Origin: Streptococcus mitis
Lineage (GTDB): Bacteria; Bacillota; Bacilli; Lactobacillales; Streptococcaceae
Length of the DNA stretch: 64,000 nt
Assembly: GCF_009496155.1 (NCBI RefSeq)
Contig: NZ_WIJP01000009.1
Span: 46,474 to 110,473 of the forward strand
Reading direction: 5' to 3'
Part shown: positions 54,087-63,740 of the stretch, one piece after another
Numbering within the stretch: position 1 is the stretch's first letter
Layout: each line of letters opens with the position of its first letter
Translations under genes and position numbers: made by a program
The notes under the pieces: model-generated
The model's input: only the letters and a program-made list of their open reading frames with translations
Database searches by the model: none
What the model was told of the DNA's origin: nothing

Positions 54087-54803
54087 TTAGAATCCGTCTA
54101 CGTTTGTGTAGATCTTTTGTACGTCTTCGTCGTCTTCAAGAACGCTGTAAAGTTTTTCAAAGGTTTCAAGGTCATCGCCTGACAATTCCACTTCTGACTG
54201 AGGAATCATTTCCAATTCAGTCACTTGGAATTCTTCGATACCTGACTCACGAAGGGCAACGATAGCCTTATGAAGGTCAGTTGGCGCTGTGTAAACTGTG
54301 ATTGTACCTTCTTCTGCTTCTACATCATCCACATCCACATCTGCTTCTAGCAATTGCTCAAAGACTGCGTCCGCATCTTCACCTGCAAATACAATAACAC
54401 CCTTATTGTCGAAGAGGTAAGAAACCGAACCTGAAGCACCCATGTTTCCGCCGTTTTTACCAAAGGCAGCACGGACATTGGCTGCTGTACGGTTAACGTT
54501 AGAAGTCAAGGTATCAACAATCAGCATAGAACCATTTGGCCCAAAACCTTCGTAACGTCCTTCTGTAAAGGTTTCGTCTGTGTTTCCTTTAGCCTTGTCC
54601 AAAGCCTTATCGATAACGTGTTTTGGCACTTGGGCTTGTTTAGCACGGTCGATAACGAATTTCAAGGCTGAGTTTGATTCTGGATCTGGATCACCTTTTT
54701 TAGCTGCTACATAGATTTCTACACCAAATTTTGCATATACTTTAGAGTTAGCTCCATCTTTAGCCGTTTTCTTGGCTACGATATTGGCCCATTTACGTCC
54801 CAT
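54087..54803 (-). CDS. YebC/PmpR-family (TACO1-like) regulatory protein
   Basis: 238 residues. [31 protein letters not shown], then [30 protein letters not shown] and an acidic C-terminal domain define the family. Members regulate transcription or assist translation of proline-rich stretches. The gene is monocistronic, with TATAAT at 54838-54843 (minus strand). In pneumococcus the region after dinF carries lytA; here this gene follows instead. Confidence 0.92.
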   Translation of the reverse strand: MGRKWANIVAKKTAKDGANSKVYAKFGVEIYVAAKKGDPDPESNSALKFVIDRAKQAQVPKHVIDKALDKAKGNTDETFTEGRYEGFGPNGSMLIVDTLTSNVNRTAANVRAAFGKNGGNMGASGSVSYLFDNKGVIVFAGEDADAVFEQLLEADVDVDDVEAEEGTITVYTAPTDLHKAIVALRESGIEEFQVTELEMIPQSEVELSGDDLETFEKLYSVLEDDEDVQKIYTNVDGF

Positions 54804-54899
54804 TAGGAATCTCCTTTTTTCACATTTTAATCTTTCTTATTATAACACAAGTTTTTTCGATTTTCACTAGAGGAAATGGATTTTATTTAGCAAATCAAG

Positions 54900-56270
54900 C
54901 TAGGATGGTACTTTTGTTACCAAGATTTCCTTGCCTTCTTTTATCAAGGGGTGACGGAAAAGCGAAAAGTACAGTTGGATGGTCATGGCAACCCAGATTA
55001 GGGGTTCGCAAAGGATAACTCCCTTATAGCCCGCCCAAGGGATAATCAAGACCACAAAAGCGATTTTCCCGATTAGTTCTATAAAGCTAGAAAGCAGAGG
55101 AAGGACTTTTTGCCCCAAGCCCTGCAAGCAATTACGATAAATCAACAAGAGACTCAAAATAGGATAAAAGGCTGAGCTGATTTGCAAATAGAGACTGCCA
55201 TTTTCTACCAAATAACCATCCGTTGAACTAGCCAAGAAGGAAACCAAGGGTGGACTGGCAAAAAAGAGGAAGATACAAACAAAAACTGCCCAGGATATAC
55301 TTAAACGACTGCCGATTCGAAGTCCTTGAACAATGCGGTCTGGTCGCTTAGCTCCTAGATTCTGAGAAGCAAAGGTCGTCATCGAAGCAGAAATAGCGGT
55401 CATAGGAAGAAGGGCGAAAGCCATAATGCGTCGAGCCGCCGTCTGGGCACTAATAATCACTGCACCAAAGGTATTAACAGAAGACTGTAAAATCACACTG
55501 CCTATAGATACAATTGAACTCATCAAGCCCATAGCCAAACCTTGCTCCAAAAGATCCACATACAAAGCCTTGTCCCATTTAAAATGTTTCAGCTGAGGTA
55601 GAAGTTCTGGCACACTCTTACGGATATAATAAAAGCAGAGAACCGCTGATAAGCCTTGCGAAATGATGGTAGCAAGTCCCGCAGATTGAACTCCAAGATG
55701 CAATTGCGTAATAAAATAGAGATCGAGAAACACATTAACCAAGGCAGAGAAAATCAGAAATCCCAGAGCTGCCAGACTATCCCCAATAGAACGCAACAAG
55801 CCTGCAAAGAGATTATAGGCAAAACTAACACCGACACAGGTCACAATCATAGAAATATATTGATAAGATTGAGGAAGGATTTCTGTAGGGGTATCCAAGT
55901 ACTGTAAAAGTGGATACAATCCCAGAAAACCCAGCAGCATAACCACAATACTCAACAGAGCTCCTAAAATCCAGGTGGCTGCTACTGCTTCCTTGATCTT
56001 TGTAAAATTCCGAGCCCCGTAATAACGGGCAATGACAATCCCCATGCCATTGCCAACACCAAGAGTAAAACCTACAATCAGATCAAAAATCGCTGTCGTC
56101 GCTCCTACTGCAGCCAAGGATTCTTGACCAAGAAATCGTCCAACAATCAAGACATCAGCAGTATTATAGAGCTGTTGAAAAATATTTGATAGCAAGATTG
56201 GGAAGACAAAACTCAAGAGAGAGGGAAGAATCGAGCCATGAATCAAATCCACTGTTCGTTTTTTATTCAT
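54900..56270 (-). CDS. dinF: MATE-family efflux protein DinF
   Basis: 456 residues with twelve helices in two six-helix halves. The N-terminal FPILLSNIFQQLYNTADVLIVGRFLG and the second-half RRIMAFALLPMTAISASMTTFASQNLGAKRPDR match the MATE pattern. In mitis-group streptococci dinF is the third gene of the competence-induced cinA-recA-dinF operon, and its place here fits. It is 220 bp after recA with a repeat and terminator-like hairpin between. Substrate unknown; oxidative or bile stress protection is reported for relatives. Confidence 0.92.
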   Translation of the reverse strand: MNKKRTVDLIHGSILPSLLSFVFPILLSNIFQQLYNTADVLIVGRFLGQESLAAVGATTAIFDLIVGFTLGVGNGMGIVIARYYGARNFTKIKEAVAATWILGALLSIVVMLLGFLGLYPLLQYLDTPTEILPQSYQYISMIVTCVGVSFAYNLFAGLLRSIGDSLAALGFLIFSALVNVFLDLYFITQLHLGVQSAGLATIISQGLSAVLCFYYIRKSVPELLPQLKHFKWDKALYVDLLEQGLAMGLMSSIVSIGSVILQSSVNTFGAVIISAQTAARRIMAFALLPMTAISASMTTFASQNLGAKRPDRIVQGLRIGSRLSISWAVFVCIFLFFASPPLVSFLASSTDGYLVENGSLYLQISSAFYPILSLLLIYRNCLQGLGQKVLPLLSSFIELIGKIAFVVLIIPWAGYKGVILCEPLIWVAMTIQLYFSLFRHPLIKEGKEILVTKVPS

Positions 56271-56349
56271 AAGGCTATTATATCAGCTTTCTAGAGGAGC
56301 GACAAGAAACAGCAAACTATGCGTGAGCTGAAAACCAGAACAAGGCAAC

Positions 56350-56376
56350 AAAAAAGCAGTGGATTCCTCCACTACT
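56350..56376 (-). terminator. Terminator between recA and dinF
   Basis: AGTAGTGG and CCACTGCT (minus strand) pair around AGGAAT, followed by TTTTTTG. It would reduce dinF expression relative to recA. Confidence 0.65.
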
Positions 56377-56386
56377 TTGACAGCTT

Positions 56387-56491
56387 ATACTCAATGAAAA
56401 TCAAAAAGCAAACTAGAAAGCTAGCCACAGACAGTACTTGAGTACGGCAAGGCGAAGCTGACGTGGTTTGGATTTGATTTTCGAAGAGTAT
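56387..56491. repeat. Dispersed ~105-bp repeat, copy D (abuts recA stop)
   Basis: ATACTCAATGAAAATC and GATTTTCGAAGAGTAT at the ends; hairpin centre GTACTTGAGTACGG as in copy C. The right end overlaps the recA TAA stop codon by one base. Confidence 0.87.
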
Positions 56492-57657
56492 TATTCTTCA
56501 ATTTCGATTTCAAGCTCGTCGCCTAGGTCAAGAGTTACTTCTTCATTCACTGAATCTGCTTGAACTGCTTCATCTTTTTTGGTTTCAACATCTTCTACAG
56601 TAGCTTCTTCTCCATCAATCAAGCCAAATTTAGAACGGACTTGCTTATCAATTTCATCAAAGATTTCTGGGTGCTCTGCCAAGTATTTCTTAGCATTCTC
56701 AGAACCTTGCCCGATTTTTTCATCCTTGTATGAGTACCAAGCCCCTGCTTTTTTGATAATATCCAAGTCGCTTGCAATCTTCAAGAGTTCACCAGTCTTA
56801 GAAATTCCTTCTCCGTACATAATTTCAACTACGGCTTCCTTAAATGGTGGAGCCACCTTATTTTTTACAACCTTAATCTTAGTTTCTTTACCGACATTGG
56901 TTTCTTTTTGGTCACCAGTTCCCTTAATTTGTGTATTACCACGAACATCCAAGCGGACTGAAGCGTAGAATTTCAGAGCACGTCCACCAGGAGTTGTTTC
57001 TGGATTTCCAAACATGACCCCAACTTTTTCACGCAATTGGTTGATAAAGATGGCAATTGTTTTGGTTTTATTGATAGAAGCACCAAGCTTACGCATGGCC
57101 TGGCTCATCATACGAGCCTGCAAACCAACGTGGCTATCACCGATATCTCCATCAATTTCCGCACGAGGTACAAGGGCCGCAACTGAGTCGACCACGACAA
57201 GATCCACAGCACCTGAGTCAATCAATTTTCCTGCAATCTCAAGACCTTGCTCTCCTGAGTCTGGTTGAGACAAGAGCAATTCGTCAATATTGACACCAAG
57301 GGCCGCAGCATAAGCTGGATCGAGGGCATGTTCCGCATCGATAAAGGCTGCAATACCACCTTCTTTTTGTGCTTGTGCAACTGCATGAAGGGCAACTGTT
57401 GTCTTACCAGATGACTCTGGCCCATAGATTTCGATGATACGTCCCTTAGGATAACCACCTGAGCCAAGGGCAATGTCAAGTGCCAAGGAACCTGAGCTCA
57501 TCACTTGCACCTTTTGCTCGGCACGTTCACCCAAACGCATGATTGATCCTTTACCAAAGTCTTTCTCAATCAGTTTAAGAGCGTCATTCAAGGCTTTTTC
57601 ACGTTCAGCCCCGAATTTTTTTGAAATTTCATCTAATTTTTTTGGTTTTTTCGCCAT
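56491..57657 (-). CDS. recA: RecA recombinase
   Basis: 388 residues. Walker [10 protein letters not shown], Walker [14 protein letters not shown]-binding loop 1 ([24 protein letters not shown]) and loop 2 ([22 protein letters not shown]). A long acidic C-terminal tail ends ELEIEIEE. It acts in recombination, repair and transformation. It is 54 bp after cinA in the competence-induced unit. Its stop codon is joined to repeat copy D. Confidence 0.99.
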   Translation of the reverse strand: MAKKPKKLDEISKKFGAEREKALNDALKLIEKDFGKGSIMRLGERAEQKVQVMSSGSLALDIALGSGGYPKGRIIEIYGPESSGKTTVALHAVAQAQKEGGIAAFIDAEHALDPAYAAALGVNIDELLLSQPDSGEQGLEIAGKLIDSGAVDLVVVDSVAALVPRAEIDGDIGDSHVGLQARMMSQAMRKLGASINKTKTIAIFINQLREKVGVMFGNPETTPGGRALKFYASVRLDVRGNTQIKGTGDQKETNVGKETKIKVVKNKVAPPFKEAVVEIMYGEGISKTGELLKIASDLDIIKKAGAWYSYKDEKIGQGSENAKKYLAEHPEIFDEIDKQVRSKFGLIDGEEATVEDVETKKDEAVQADSVNEEVTLDLGDELEIEIEE

Positions 57658-57711
57658 TCTATTCTCCTACATTCTAATGATCCTTAGACCTATCTACTAT
57701 TATATCAAAAG

Positions 57712-58968
57712 TTAGTCACTTAATAAAGCCTTGCGAACTAGGTTAAAGGCATGCATAACCGCAATGTGACGTACATCCGCTCGACTTCTGCCTCCAATAT
57801 TAACCTTGATGACTTCAGTTTCATGCTCCTGTGCCAAGCCTATGAAGACTGTCCCAGCTGGGTGCCCTTCTAAGCTATCCGGTCCTGCTACTCCAGTCAA
57901 ACTAATTCCAAAATCAGACTGGGTCTTGCTTCGTGCCTGCTCAGCCATCTTCTGGGCTGTATATGCAGACACAACACCATGTTCTTCCAAATACTTAATA
58001 GGAATATCCAACATCTTTGATTTTTCCTCCAAGCTATAGGTCACAAAACCACCCTTAAATATACTTGAAGCTCCTGAAAAATCCGCCACAGTAGCTTGGA
58101 AAAGACCTGCTGTCAAGCTCTCTGCAGCCGTGATGGTTTTCCTCTGTTTTTTCAGTTCTTCTACCACAATGCTGGCCAAGCTAGTTTCTTCCCCATACCC
58201 ATAACAAAGGTCTCGTAAAGAAAGACCTTCAAAGGTTTGGTGACCTAAGATTTGATTTTCCAAGATATCCAGCGCTTGATTAACCTCTCCTTGACTACTA
58301 GCTTTTGTTGACAGACGCAGGGTTACCTCTCCTGTCTTGGCATAAGGTGCTAAGGTCGGATCTGTTTGATTGTCAATTAAATCAGCCAAAATGGTCACCA
58401 GCTGACTTTCGCCAATTCCAAAGAAACGAAGAACTCGGGAATACAGCTTGCTCCCTGTCATCAACTTGGGTAGAAGTTGGTTTAAGACCATGGGTTTCAA
58501 TTCACTTGGTGGACCAGGAAGGACGACATAGGTCACTCCGTCTACTTCCGACACCCCTCCTACTGCTAAACCTGTCTCATTTGGCAGTGGAGTTGCCCCT
58601 GCTACAAGTTGAGCTTGTCTTTCATTATTCGGTGTTCGGGCATAGTCTGGTCTCTGGGCAAAAAAAACATCCAACTTCGCCTGCGCCTGAGGATCGAAAA
58701 CTAATTCTTTCCCTAAGAATTTAGCTAGAGTTTGTTTGGTTAAGTCATCCTCAGTCGGTCCCAAACCACCTGTCAAAATCACCAAACTGCTACGTTGACT
58801 GGCAATCTCAAGCAAAGACAAAAGACGAGCTTCATTGTCTCCTACAGCCGTCTGAAAATATACATCTACCCCAATTTCTGCTAGTTTTTCTGATAAAAAC
58901 TGGGCATTGGTATTAACAATCTGTCCTGTCAAAATCTCTGTTCCAACAGCAATGATTTCTGCTTTCAT
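57712..58968 (-). CDS. cinA: Competence-induced protein CinA
   Basis: 418 residues. N-terminal MoCF/COG1058 domain ([39 protein letters not shown]) and C-terminal nicotinamide-nucleotide amidase domain ([39 protein letters not shown]). It deamidates NMN and in streptococci also helps bring RecA to the membrane during competence. A cin-box (58986-58993) lies directly upstream. Confidence 0.97.
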   Translation of the reverse strand: MKAEIIAVGTEILTGQIVNTNAQFLSEKLAEIGVDVYFQTAVGDNEARLLSLLEIASQRSSLVILTGGLGPTEDDLTKQTLAKFLGKELVFDPQAQAKLDVFFAQRPDYARTPNNERQAQLVAGATPLPNETGLAVGGVSEVDGVTYVVLPGPPSELKPMVLNQLLPKLMTGSKLYSRVLRFFGIGESQLVTILADLIDNQTDPTLAPYAKTGEVTLRLSTKASSQGEVNQALDILENQILGHQTFEGLSLRDLCYGYGEETSLASIVVEELKKQRKTITAAESLTAGLFQATVADFSGASSIFKGGFVTYSLEEKSKMLDIPIKYLEEHGVVSAYTAQKMAEQARSKTQSDFGISLTGVAGPDSLEGHPAGTVFIGLAQEHETEVIKVNIGGRSRADVRHIAVMHAFNLVRKALLSD

Positions 58969-58985
58969 GTTTCCTCCTACCTATC

Positions 58986-58993
58986 TATTCGTA
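58986..58993 (-). promoter_or_regulatory. ComX cin-box before cinA
   Basis: TACGAATA on the minus strand, the exact consensus for the alternative sigma factor ComX (SigX), 17 bp before the cinA ATG and just upstream of its AGGAGG. cinA-recA-dinF would be induced in competent cells. Confidence 0.85.
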
Positions 58994-59003
58994 TTTTTTT
59001 GAA

Positions 59004-59034
59004 AAAATCGCAGGAAATTTCCCACGATTGATTT
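59004..59034 (-). terminator. Terminator after the LCP gene
   Basis: ATCG..GGAAATTTCC..CGAT pairs nearly perfectly and is followed by TTTTTTC on the minus strand, between the LCP gene and the cin-box. It insulates cinA from constitutive read-through. Confidence 0.75.
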
Positions 59035-59056
59035 TTTATTTGTATCAAAAAACGAA

Positions 59057-60109
59057 CTATTCTACTTCATTTGTTACAAAGACGCCTTGTTGTTGATTAT
59101 CCCCATTATCAACAGGCAACCGTCCAAACAAATCTTCAAATAAGACAGCATTTGTTTCAAGTTGAGTGACTTCTTCTTGTTCCAAAGAACGTCGCAATAT
59201 ATTCTGCATTTCCAACATATGCTCTCTAGAAACAATCTGATAAGAAATACCTTGCAACATCTCTCCCTCACCCTTCAACTGTTGTGATTCAATAGTTTTA
59301 AACGAATCCTTGTAACCTAACAAGCTTGGAATACTTTTTGCAGATAAATCAATATTAGTCTGCATATTAGTGCTTAGAGCTTTTAAAATAGATTGGTAGT
59401 GACTAACACTATTCAAACTAAGAACTTTTTCAACAACTTTTTGAATGACTTCACGTTGTCTCTTTTGACGTCCGTAGTCCCCTTCTGGATCCTGGTAACG
59501 CATGCGAGAATAAACAAGCGCTTCTTCTCCATTTAGAGTTTGCTGCCCAACACCAATAGAAATGGTGTTAAATTCCTCTTGATCACTAATGGAAATCGGA
59601 AAACCTAGAGTATTATTGACAGTAACTCCCCCTACCGCATCGACTAATTGTTGCAAACCTTGCATATTGACCATAATATAGCGGTCAATATGAATGTTCA
59701 TCATCTTCTGAATAGTTGAGATAGCTAATTCTGCACCTCCTCCAGCATAGGCAGCATTCAATTTTGCTTCCTCAATCCGCCCATCTTTTTGCTGAATTTT
59801 TGTCAAAATATCTCGCTCTAAGCTCAACATTGTTGTCTTTTTCGTATGAGGATTAACCGTTAAGAGAATCATAGAATCACTATTCCCCTCCCAAGTGTCG
59901 GTTCGTTCCACATTTCCAGTATCAACTCCCATCAAAAGAATCGTTAAGGGTTCAGTAGCCTCAATAACATTGGTTTCTTCCCCAATTTTTTTATAGGTCC
60001 GTGATAAGGTTTCCGTACCTTGCTGATAAATAGTATAAGCGAAGACACCCACACCCAAAATTGTCACAGCTAGAAAAGCTAGCACCATTCCAATAATTTT
60101 TTTAACCAT
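59057..60109 (-). CDS. lytR: LytR-CpsA-Psr family cell-wall ligase
   Basis: 350 residues. One N-terminal membrane helix (~5-27) is followed by an extracellular LCP domain: LLMGVDTGNVERTDTWEGNSDSMILLTVNP with conserved Asp/Arg, RDILTKI, and GGVTVNNTLGF..LNGEEALVYSRMRYQDPEGDYGRQKRQREVI. LCP enzymes transfer teichoic acids or capsule from lipid carriers to peptidoglycan. It lies between a GNAT gene and cinA, the same place as lytR of pneumococcus. Confidence 0.94.
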   Translation of the reverse strand: MVKKIIGMVLAFLAVTILGVGVFAYTIYQQGTETLSRTYKKIGEETNVIEATEPLTILLMGVDTGNVERTDTWEGNSDSMILLTVNPHTKKTTMLSLERDILTKIQQKDGRIEEAKLNAAYAGGGAELAISTIQKMMNIHIDRYIMVNMQGLQQLVDAVGGVTVNNTLGFPISISDQEEFNTISIGVGQQTLNGEEALVYSRMRYQDPEGDYGRQKRQREVIQKVVEKVLSLNSVSHYQSILKALSTNMQTNIDLSAKSIPSLLGYKDSFKTIESQQLKGEGEMLQGISYQIVSREHMLEMQNILRRSLEQEEVTQLETNAVLFEDLFGRLPVDNGDNQQQGVFVTNEVE

Positions 60110-60116
60110 ATTTCTA

Positions 60117-60635
60117 TTAATCTATCAGTCTACCCATCAGGTAAACATCGATAAATTCCCCTTCCTCTATGTACGCACCGCGCTCTTGTCTACCTTCAAT
60201 TGCAAAGCCATGCTTTTGATATAAATGAACTGCCGCCAGATTACGAGTTTGGACAGTGAGTTGAAGTCTACGAAGAATGCCACTTGCCTGCGCCCATTCT
60301 ACGACTTCTTCAAGCAATAAACTTCCCAGTCCATTATTCCAATATTTCTTACCAATCACAATAAAGAGATCTCCAATATGACGAACTCTCTTGCGTTGGT
60401 CAGCTGTAATATTTACAATACCAGCAATTTTATCATTTAAGAATGCAAGTAAGGTTATCTGATTGTCCCAACTAGCTTGCTTGTTGAGGAATATTGCCAT
60501 CTCCTCACTGGTCAAGAGAATACCATCTCCGTCTAGACTGGTAAAATCTGTCTCCAAACTCACACAATTTAAAAACGTCACTAATTCAGCTGCATCTTCA
60601 GCTTCTGCTTCCCTAATGAGCAATTCATACTCCAT
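60117..60635 (-). CDS. GNAT-family N-acetyltransferase
   Basis: 172 residues. IREAEAEDAAELVTFLNCV starts the fold, and KKYWNNGLGSLLLEEVVEWAQ carries the pantetheine-binding loop (R/Q-x-x-G-x-G/A variant), followed by LTVQTRNLAAVHLYQKHGFAIEG. Substrate unknown. It overlaps tsaE by 11 bp and is 7 bp from lytR, so the three form one unit. Confidence 0.9.
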   Translation of the reverse strand: MEYELLIREAEAEDAAELVTFLNCVSLETDFTSLDGDGILLTSEEMAIFLNKQASWDNQITLLAFLNDKIAGIVNITADQRKRVRHIGDLFIVIGKKYWNNGLGSLLLEEVVEWAQASGILRRLQLTVQTRNLAAVHLYQKHGFAIEGRQERGAYIEEGEFIDVYLMGRLID

Positions 60636-61068
60636 GTTGAAGCTCCTCTAAGAGTTTTTCTGCGCGCAAACCCTTTGCTTGGAAATGTAATCTGCGACCG
60701 TCTTCTTCTTTTAAAATTTCCAATTCTAAATAAGTATCTGGCAAGGCATCACCTAAAAGATTCCCCCACTCGATGACAGTCACCCCGCCACCAAAGAGAA
60801 ACTCATCCAAATCGATAGAATCCGCATCCCCCTCAATACGATAAACATCTAAATGGTAAAGGGGTAGACGACCTTCATACTCTCTTACGATAGTGTAGGT
60901 TGGACTCTTAATCATCTGAGTAATCTGTAACCCTTTAGCTAGACCTTTTGTAAAGGTCGTTTTGCCTGCTCCAAGTTCTCCAGTTAAGATTAAAACATCA
61001 TTCTTTTCTAATAGATGACCCAAACGCTCACCTAAGGCTTGCAGCTCTTCTTCATTTTTTGTGTACAT
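60625..61068 (-). CDS. tsaE: tRNA threonylcarbamoyladenosine biosynthesis ATPase TsaE
   Basis: 147 residues. Walker A LTGELGAGKTTFTKGLAKGL (~30), switch KSPTYTIV and Walker B-like LPLYHLDVYRI. With TsaB and TsaD it makes the t6A modification of ANN-decoding tRNAs. First gene of the tsaE-GNAT-lytR unit. Confidence 0.95.
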   Translation of the reverse strand: MYTKNEEELQALGERLGHLLEKNDVLILTGELGAGKTTFTKGLAKGLQITQMIKSPTYTIVREYEGRLPLYHLDVYRIEGDADSIDLDEFLFGGGVTVIEWGNLLGDALPDTYLELEILKEEDGRRLHFQAKGLRAEKLLEELQHGV

Positions 61069-61120
61069 ATTCTTATTATACCAAAAACTTTTCTTTTGTG
61101 TCTATTTTCCTGCTAAACTT

Positions 61121-61139
61121 ATACTCAATGAAAATCAAA
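61121..61139 (+). repeat. Dispersed repeat, copy E (only the first 19 bp)
   Basis: ATACTCAATGAAAATCAAA is identical to the start of copies A and C. The element then stops at the left end of the second IS30-like element and the rest of the repeat is missing, so sequence was lost on the right. Confidence 0.75.
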
Positions 61140-62670
61140 GGTAACTTCTCAAAGTAACTTCCACTTGGCTAGCCGAAGTGGAAATTAGTCTAAAACGGAT
61201 TTTTATGGTGGAATTAAGTATGAGACGTTTGAGTTAGAAATGAGGTCCACTATGACAAAACATAAACACCTTACCCTTTCAGACCGTAATGATATCCAAT
61301 TAGGCTTAGAGCGCGGGGAAACCTTCAAAGCTATTGGACAATCCATTCTAAAAGACCCGACTACTGTTTCTAAAGAAGTCAAGCGAAACAGACAAATTAG
61401 AGACTCGACCTCTAACAACCTTCCCTGCCCTCTACTAGATAAAGCTCCCTTTGTCTGTAACTGCTGTCCTAAAAGAAGACAAAATTGTGACTATCAGAAA
61501 ATCTTCTACCTCGCTAAACAAGCTCAAAAACAATACGAACAAACTCTTGTCGAAGCTCGTGAAGGGACTCCCCTTAACTCGCAGACTTTCTGGGACATGG
61601 ACAAAGTCATTTCTGATGGTGTTAAAAAGGGACAACACATCTATCATATCCTCAAAACTCATAACCTTGATGTCAGCTCCTCAACTGTCTATCGACACAT
61701 CCGAAAAGGATACCTATCTATCGCTCCGATTGATTTAGCCAGAGCCGTTAAATTCAAAGAAAGACGGAAAAGTAAGTTACCTTCCATCCCTAAAGAAGCT
61801 AAAAAAGGACGTTCCTATGAGGATTTCCAAAATTATTTAGCTCTTAACCAACTGAACTACTGGCTGGAAATGGACACCGTTATGGGCAGGATAGGAGGTA
61901 AAGTCCTACTCACCTTCAATCTCTCTTTCTGTAACTTTATCTTCGCTAGACTTATGGATAATAAAACTGCCCTTGAGGTTACCAAACACCTCTATAAGCT
62001 CAAGAACACTCTTCACCAAGCTGACAAAGATTTCTTCCTACTCTTTCCTGTCATCCTCACAGATAATGGTGGAGAGTTTGCCAGGGTTGATGACATCGAA
62101 ATGGATGTTCGAGGAGAAAGTAAACTTTTCTTTTGTGCCCCTAATCGCTCTGACCAGAAAGGCAGAATTGAGAAAAATCACACGCTGATTCGCGACATTT
62201 TACCTAAGGGAACTTCCTTTGACAACTTAACTCAAGAGGACGTCAATCTCGTTTGTTCGCATGTCAACAGTGTCAAACGGGCTGCTTTGAATGGAAAGTC
62301 AGCCTATGAACTTTTTGCCTTTACTTATGGAGAAGAGATTCCTAAGCTTCTCGGTATTTCTAAAATACCTGCAGAAGATGTCTGCCAGTCTTCTACATTA
62401 CTCCAACATAAAATCTAAAAACTAACCTAAACCCCCATTCAAACGTCTCACACTAACTTCCACCATAGCGGAACTTAATCTGAAACGCCTTCAGATGAGG
62501 GGATTTTGTGCGCTCTTTTTTTCGATACCTTTCGGCTACAAAAGCGATGAAATCAAGCATTAGTAAAACCAGTGGAACTTACCCTGACACGGATTTCCAC
62601 TGGTTTTTATGATTTTTATCAGACTAACTTCCACTTGGATTAGCAGTGGAAGTTAGTTTGGGAATTTAGC
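61140..62670 (+). mobile_element. IS30-like insertion sequence, copy 2
   Basis: Same ends and length as copy 1 (16729-18259), with a right end TTTAGC instead of TTTACC. The left flank is half of a dispersed repeat and the right flank is an unrelated IS4-type element. No target duplication is present, so a deletion or recombination followed insertion. Confidence 0.85.
61252..62418 (+). CDS. IS30-family transposase, copy 2
   Basis: 388 residues from MTKHKHLTL, nearly identical to the copy at 16841 with intact DDE residues (MEMDTVMG, LTDNGGEFA, GRIEKNHT). Differences cluster at residues ~50-80 (RQIRDSTSNN.., CNCCPKRRQNCDYQK) and a few single sites (ARLMDN, CAPNRS). The cluster suggests a recombination tract from another family member rather than even drift. 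Confidence 0.93.
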   Translation: MTKHKHLTLSDRNDIQLGLERGETFKAIGQSILKDPTTVSKEVKRNRQIRDSTSNNLPCPLLDKAPFVCNCCPKRRQNCDYQKIFYLAKQAQKQYEQTLVEAREGTPLNSQTFWDMDKVISDGVKKGQHIYHILKTHNLDVSSSTVYRHIRKGYLSIAPIDLARAVKFKERRKSKLPSIPKEAKKGRSYEDFQNYLALNQLNYWLEMDTVMGRIGGKVLLTFNLSFCNFIFARLMDNKTALEVTKHLYKLKNTLHQADKDFFLLFPVILTDNGGEFARVDDIEMDVRGESKLFFCAPNRSDQKGRIEKNHTLIRDILPKGTSFDNLTQEDVNLVCSHVNSVKRAALNGKSAYELFAFTYGEEIPKLLGISKIPAEDVCQSSTLLQHKI

Positions 62671-63740
62671 GTAGGAGCGAAAAAAACCAACCTCAGGACC
62701 AATGTCATTAAGTTAGTTATCTAACGACTTGAATAGGAGGTGTGATTGAGGTCATCAAGGTGATTCTCTATCGCATCTTCTGTTTTTTTGCATGACAAAT
62801 AAAGGTTTTTTCATCCTATTTTTTGAGATTTATGTTACTCTATAGATGAAATCAACTACCGATTGAGCCTTTATCTTTCTTGGATATTTTCGATTCGGTC
62901 GAATAATAGATAACTGTTTTTTGAGGTAGTTTTTCAACTGGAGAGAAGAAAGGGAACCGTTTAAAAATAAACGGCAGGCATAAGCCGCATCTGAGAAACA
63001 CACTTTATATCTTTGCTTTTTGTGACTACTGTCGATGGCAACTTGCGAGGTTACCCAACGACAAAAGTTAAAATTTGTAAAACGAGCAAAGATTTCTTGG
63101 AGAATCCCTTCCTTCTTTTTTGCATGAAAATTGACCAAGCCAACACTGTATTTCAGGTCACGAAAACTAGTCTCTATGCCCCATCTGCTGGCGTAGAGAT
63201 TTTTTAATTCTTGGACTGAATAGTCTGTATTTGTCACTAAAGTTTCGTATTTTCCTTCTTCCACTTCTAAACGCACCATACGAAAAGGAAGCTCATAGAG
63301 TGCTACAGGATCCTGTTTTTGACTTGTTTCTGGAAGAAAATCAAAAGTAGAATTGTGCGGAATAAAATGATAGTCATTGGGAAAATCATGATAAAGTTTT
63401 TTAAACTGCTTGGTTTGTTTTCGTGATAATGTTAGAGAAAATGTTTGATCAAAACACTCTGTATTTGGCAAGTTGAAGGAGGAACGCATGGATTGTTTTC
63501 CATCTCGAATACGGATGATATAAAGGCAACCTTTTTCTTGAAAATGAGCCATAAGATTGTAACTTTCATAGCCTCTATCCATAATAACAAGAGCTTTCTC
63601 GAAAGGGAGAAGTCTCCATCATCTGAATCAGAGCTAAGCGCTCATGTTGTGCATGTTTGTCTTGAATAAAAACATCTCGATACACTCCAGTCGTCAAGTC
63701 GTATAGGGCATTTATGTGCATAAGATTATAGGATTTAACG
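62671..63740 (-). pseudogene. Decayed IS4-family transposase element
   Basis: The ORF 62830-63582 encodes the C-terminal 250 residues, with MDRGYESYN (an Asp of the catalytic triad) and the IS4 signature YASRWGIETSFRDLK (Y-2-R-3-E-6-K). Immediately upstream the frame is shifted by one extra C in CCCTTTCGAGAAA (~63600). The preceding frame continues VKSYNLMHINALYDLTTGVYRDVF up to ~63738 and is then cut by the next element. The N-terminus is absent, so the element is dead. Confidence 0.85.
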
